NCBI GenBank assembly: GCA_013001885.1
Contig: JABDLD010000075.1
Location: 124,001-188,000, forward strand
Reading direction: 5' to 3'
Origin: Lysobacterales bacterium
GTDB taxonomy: Bacteria > Pseudomonadota > Gammaproteobacteria > Xanthomonadales > SZUA-36
DNA: 64,000 nt
The first letter of the stretch is position 1. The number at the start of each line of letters is the position of its first letter. Positions 61,640-64,000 of this stretch are shown in pieces. Below the pieces are notes generated by a model. That model searched no databases. It had not been told where the DNA came from and saw nothing but the letters and a program-made list of their open reading frames with translations. The position numbers were made by a program, and so were the translations under genes.

Positions 61640-63004
61640 TCAGTAAGAGCAGGTGGTGAATACGGGATCTACCGATCCGCCCCACTCCCCGTGATACAGA
61701 TTGAGTTTGCGCTCAGCGGGAGTGATCCCGCTTTCGGCCACCTGCTGCAACGGCCCCAGGAAGCCGGTCTCGTTGTCCCCGGCCGCGTTGAGCCTGGCAC
61801 GGGCCTTCAATCCGGCCGAGGCGAGTTCGATCAGTTCCAGCGCCAGCGACTGAACCGTGCGCCCGCGAACCGTAGCCCGTAATCCGAGCCGCGGGACTTC
61901 TTCGCGCAATTTCAGCCGCTCTTCCATGCTCCAGTCGCGTGCGATGTCCCAGGCTGCATCCAGAGACGGCTGGTGATATAGAAGGCCGGCCCAGATCGCT
62001 GGAAGCGCGCATAAACGCGCCCAGGGGCCACCATCGGCGCCCCGCATCTCCAGGTAACGTTTGAGCCGGACCTCGGGAAACGCGGTCGTCAGGTGGTCTT
62101 CCCAGTCTTTCAAGGTGGGCCGTTCGCCCGGCAAGGCAGGCAGCTTGCCGTCAAGAAAATCACGAAACGACTGTCCGGTTGCGTCGATGTACTTTCCGTC
62201 CCGGTACACAAAATACATGGGGACGTCGAGCATGTAGTCGGTGTATTTTTCAAATCCCATATCGCCATCGAAAACGAAGGGAAGCATGCCGGTCCGGTCC
62301 GGATCAGTATCCTCCCAGACGTGGGATCGATAGCTCAGATAGCCGTTGGGCTTTCCATCGGTGAACGGTGAGTTGGCGAACAGCGCGGTAGCAATCGGCT
62401 GCAGGGCCAGCGAGGCGCGAAATTTTTTTACCATATCCGCCTCAGTTCCGAAATCCAGGTTCACCTGTACCGTGCAGGTGCGCGCCATCATGTCCTGTCC
62501 CAGCGTGCCCACCTTGCTCATGTATTCCCGCATGATGCGGTAACGGCCCTTGGGCATCCACTGCATGTCCTGCAGCGGCCACTTGGGCTGGAACCCCATT
62601 CCGAGGAATGCAATATTCAGTGGTTCCGAGATCGAACGGACCTGCTTCAAATGCAGGTTCACTTCCGTGCAGGTCTGGTGAATGCTGTCGAGCAGCGCGC
62701 CGGACAGCTCCAGTTGTCCGCCCGGCTCCAGCGTGATCGATGCGCCGGTTTCGTCCAGCAGGGCAATGGGCAGGCCATCTTCCATAACGGTGCGCCAGTC
62801 GAAATCTTCCGCAAGCCCGGCCAGAATCGTGCGGATACCCCGCTGGCCTTCATAGGGGAGCGGGCGCAGATCATCCAGTGTGTAGCCGAATTTTTCGTGT
62901 TCGGTTCCCAGCTTCCAGTTTGATTCCGGTTTGCAGCCGCTTTCGAGGTAGGCTGCCAGGTCGTTCCGGTTGTTTGCCGTCGTGTTCTTTGATGAGTTTG
63001 CCAA
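61640..63004 (-). CDS. gshA: Glutamate-cysteine ligase, plant/alphaproteobacterial type
   Basis: The 454-residue enzyme makes gamma-glutamylcysteine, the first step of glutathione synthesis. Motifs [60 protein letters not shown] and [11 protein letters not shown] mark the plant-like class rather than E. coli GshA. The start is TTG 63004 with GGAG 7 bases upstream. The two GST genes in this window would use the product. It is divergent from the peptide-binding protein. Confidence 0.94.
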   Translation of the reverse strand: MANSSKNTTANNRNDLAAYLESGCKPESNWKLGTEHEKFGYTLDDLRPLPYEGQRGIRTILAGLAEDFDWRTVMEDGLPIALLDETGASITLEPGGQLELSGALLDSIHQTCTEVNLHLKQVRSISEPLNIAFLGMGFQPKWPLQDMQWMPKGRYRIMREYMSKVGTLGQDMMARTCTVQVNLDFGTEADMVKKFRASLALQPIATALFANSPFTDGKPNGYLSYRSHVWEDTDPDRTGMLPFVFDGDMGFEKYTDYMLDVPMYFVYRDGKYIDATGQSFRDFLDGKLPALPGERPTLKDWEDHLTTAFPEVRLKRYLEMRGADGGPWARLCALPAIWAGLLYHQPSLDAAWDIARDWSMEERLKLREEVPRLGLRATVRGRTVQSLALELIELASAGLKARARLNAAGDNETGFLGPLQQVAESGITPAERKLNLYHGEWGGSVDPVFTTCSY

Positions 63005-63091
63005 AGAAATACTCCAAAATTACATTGGAAAGCCCCGTTCGATTGCCTAGGATACACGGAGGAACCCGGACGAAACAGACTGGACCATGAC

Positions 63092-64000
63092 ATGCACGCC
63101 ACCTCCTTGCGAATTTGCGCTTTCCTGATCTCGACGCTGACGCTGATGCTGGCCTGTCAGGAGCTGGCGGCAACTGACATCAGGCGGGGCCTGGGTCCGG
63201 AGCCTGACTCCCTGCACATACACCAGGCGCGCGGACTGGCGGCCGTCAACCTGTTGCGGGACCTGCGCGAGGGATTGCTTACGTTCGATCAGCATGGAGA
63301 ACTGGCGCCGGGGCAAGCTGCTTCCTGGGAAGAGCTCGATGACGGGCGCAGATACCGCTTTTACCTGCGTTCGGATGCGCGCTGGTCAAATGGAGATCCG
63401 GTCACCGCAGCGGACTTCGTGCGGGCGTGGCATCGCGCCTTTACGCCTGAGACGGCGGCGGCCACCGCAGGTCTGCTGAAAGACGTGCGCAACGCCAGCG
63501 AGATACTAAAGGGAAATGGGGAGCCTGCCGCGCTTGGGATCGTGGCCGTTGAACCCGGCGTGCTGGACGTTCTGCTAACCGAGCCGGCGCCATGGCTGCT
63601 GGAAATCCTGGCCCACCCAGTCAGCTACCCGCTGCATTCCAAAGGGCAGGATGATCCGCTGCACGCTCCCGTGAACGGGTCGTTTCTGTTGGCAAACTGG
63701 ACGCCGCGAGCCAGCATCAGGCTGGAGCGCAATCCTCAATTTCACGGGCTGGACTCCGTGCGGGTCGAAACGGTTGAATATTTTCCGATCGAAGAGCCGG
63801 CCGCTGAACTTTCCCGTTACCGAGCCGGCGAACTTGAAATCACGGAGACGATACCCGCTGGCCGGTATGACTGGCTCCGGGAAAATCTCGCGGCTGACTT
63901 GAGGGTGGCTCCGTACCTGGGCACTTTTTGGCTGGGACTCAACCTGAAACATCAGGTGCTGGGCTATTCAACACGGCTGCGGCAGGCGCTTTCCCTGGCG
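63092..64000 (+). CDS. Peptide ABC transporter substrate-binding protein (OppA/MppA type), 5' part
   Basis: The gene runs off the right edge; 303 codons are present. It begins MHATSLRICAFLISTLTLML with a lipobox LMLAC (Cys22). Family 5 binding-protein motifs follow: LGPEPDSLHIHQA, LREGLLTFDQHGELAPGQA, FYLRSDARWSNGDPVTAADFV and LKDVRNASEILKG, the last typical of OppA/MppA. It should deliver oligopeptides or murein tripeptide, which would fit the mpl recycling ligase in this window. No permease genes are visible. Confidence 0.9.
   Translation, partial: MHATSLRICAFLISTLTLMLACQELAATDIRRGLGPEPDSLHIHQARGLAAVNLLRDLREGLLTFDQHGELAPGQAASWEELDDGRRYRFYLRSDARWSNGDPVTAADFVRAWHRAFTPETAAATAGLLKDVRNASEILKGNGEPAALGIVAVEPGVLDVLLTEPAPWLLEILAHPVSYPLHSKGQDDPLHAPVNGSFLLANWTPRASIRLERNPQFHGLDSVRVETVEYFPIEEPAAELSRYRAGELEITETIPAGRYDWLRENLAADLRVAPYLGTFWLGLNLKHQVLGYSTRLRQALSLA

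Overview
The window is a GC-rich bacterial chromosome segment, almost certainly from a gammaproteobacterium. The gene strings rpmB-rpmG-mutM, coaBC-dut-algC, dsbD-tlpA-aroQ-accB-accC-prmA, a groES-groEL operon with a sigma-32 promoter and a PhoB-type Pho box are all typical of that class. Coding density is high. No intergenic gap exceeds 300 bases, and I saw no tRNA, rRNA, CRISPR array, insertion sequence or prophage. I cannot name the genus.

Layout. 1-2000: the end of a cation diffusion facilitator and an SLC13-type transporter. 2000-9800: a phosphate region on the minus strand, reading pstS, phoU fusion, pstC, pstA and two different pstB genes behind a Pho box, then a Na/phosphate cotransporter and a UspA protein. 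9900-14000: an SLC13/TrkA-C transporter, a secreted diheme cytochrome c fused to a rhodanese, and a class V aminotransferase. 14100-25300: GST, tpm, two ECF sigma/anti-sigma operons (the second carrying paired DUF4252 proteins), groESL, a shredded rep helicase pseudogene, a DksA/TraR protein and small stress or housekeeping genes. 25300-32600: hemL, an SDR enzyme, a DedA-PAP2-LssY fusion, mpl and adk. 32700-39200: PPi-dependent phosphofructokinase facing a membrane pyrophosphatase, then a P-loop/M20 peptidase/flavin reductase operon. 39300-47000: dsbD, tlpA, aroQ, accBC, prmA, an acyltransferase-like gene and ppa. 47100-54450: a cyanophycin cluster (iadA, cphB, cphA, a cphA paralogue without ATP-grasp) ending in tdk. 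54600-64000: mutM, rpmGB, radC, coaBC, dut, algC, a plant-type gshA and the start of a peptide-binding protein.

Three themes stand out. (1) The phosphate system is altered. The two PstB ATPases carry complementary defects, as expected for a heterodimer with one consensus and one degenerate ATP site. PhoU carries a C-terminal domain resembling a low-molecular-weight phosphatase or arsenate reductase whose catalytic Cys and Arg are gone. (2) Pyrophosphate is handled by three enzymes within 15 kb: PPi-PFK, a predicted K+-dependent H+-pumping PPase, and soluble PPase. (3) A complete nitrogen-storage cluster makes and breaks down cyanophycin. It includes a CphA-derived protein that keeps the N domain and the Mur-ligase domain but lacks the ATP-grasp domain, and an IadA in which the bridging lysine is replaced by Glu. 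All functional statements rest on motifs read by eye; no database search was run.
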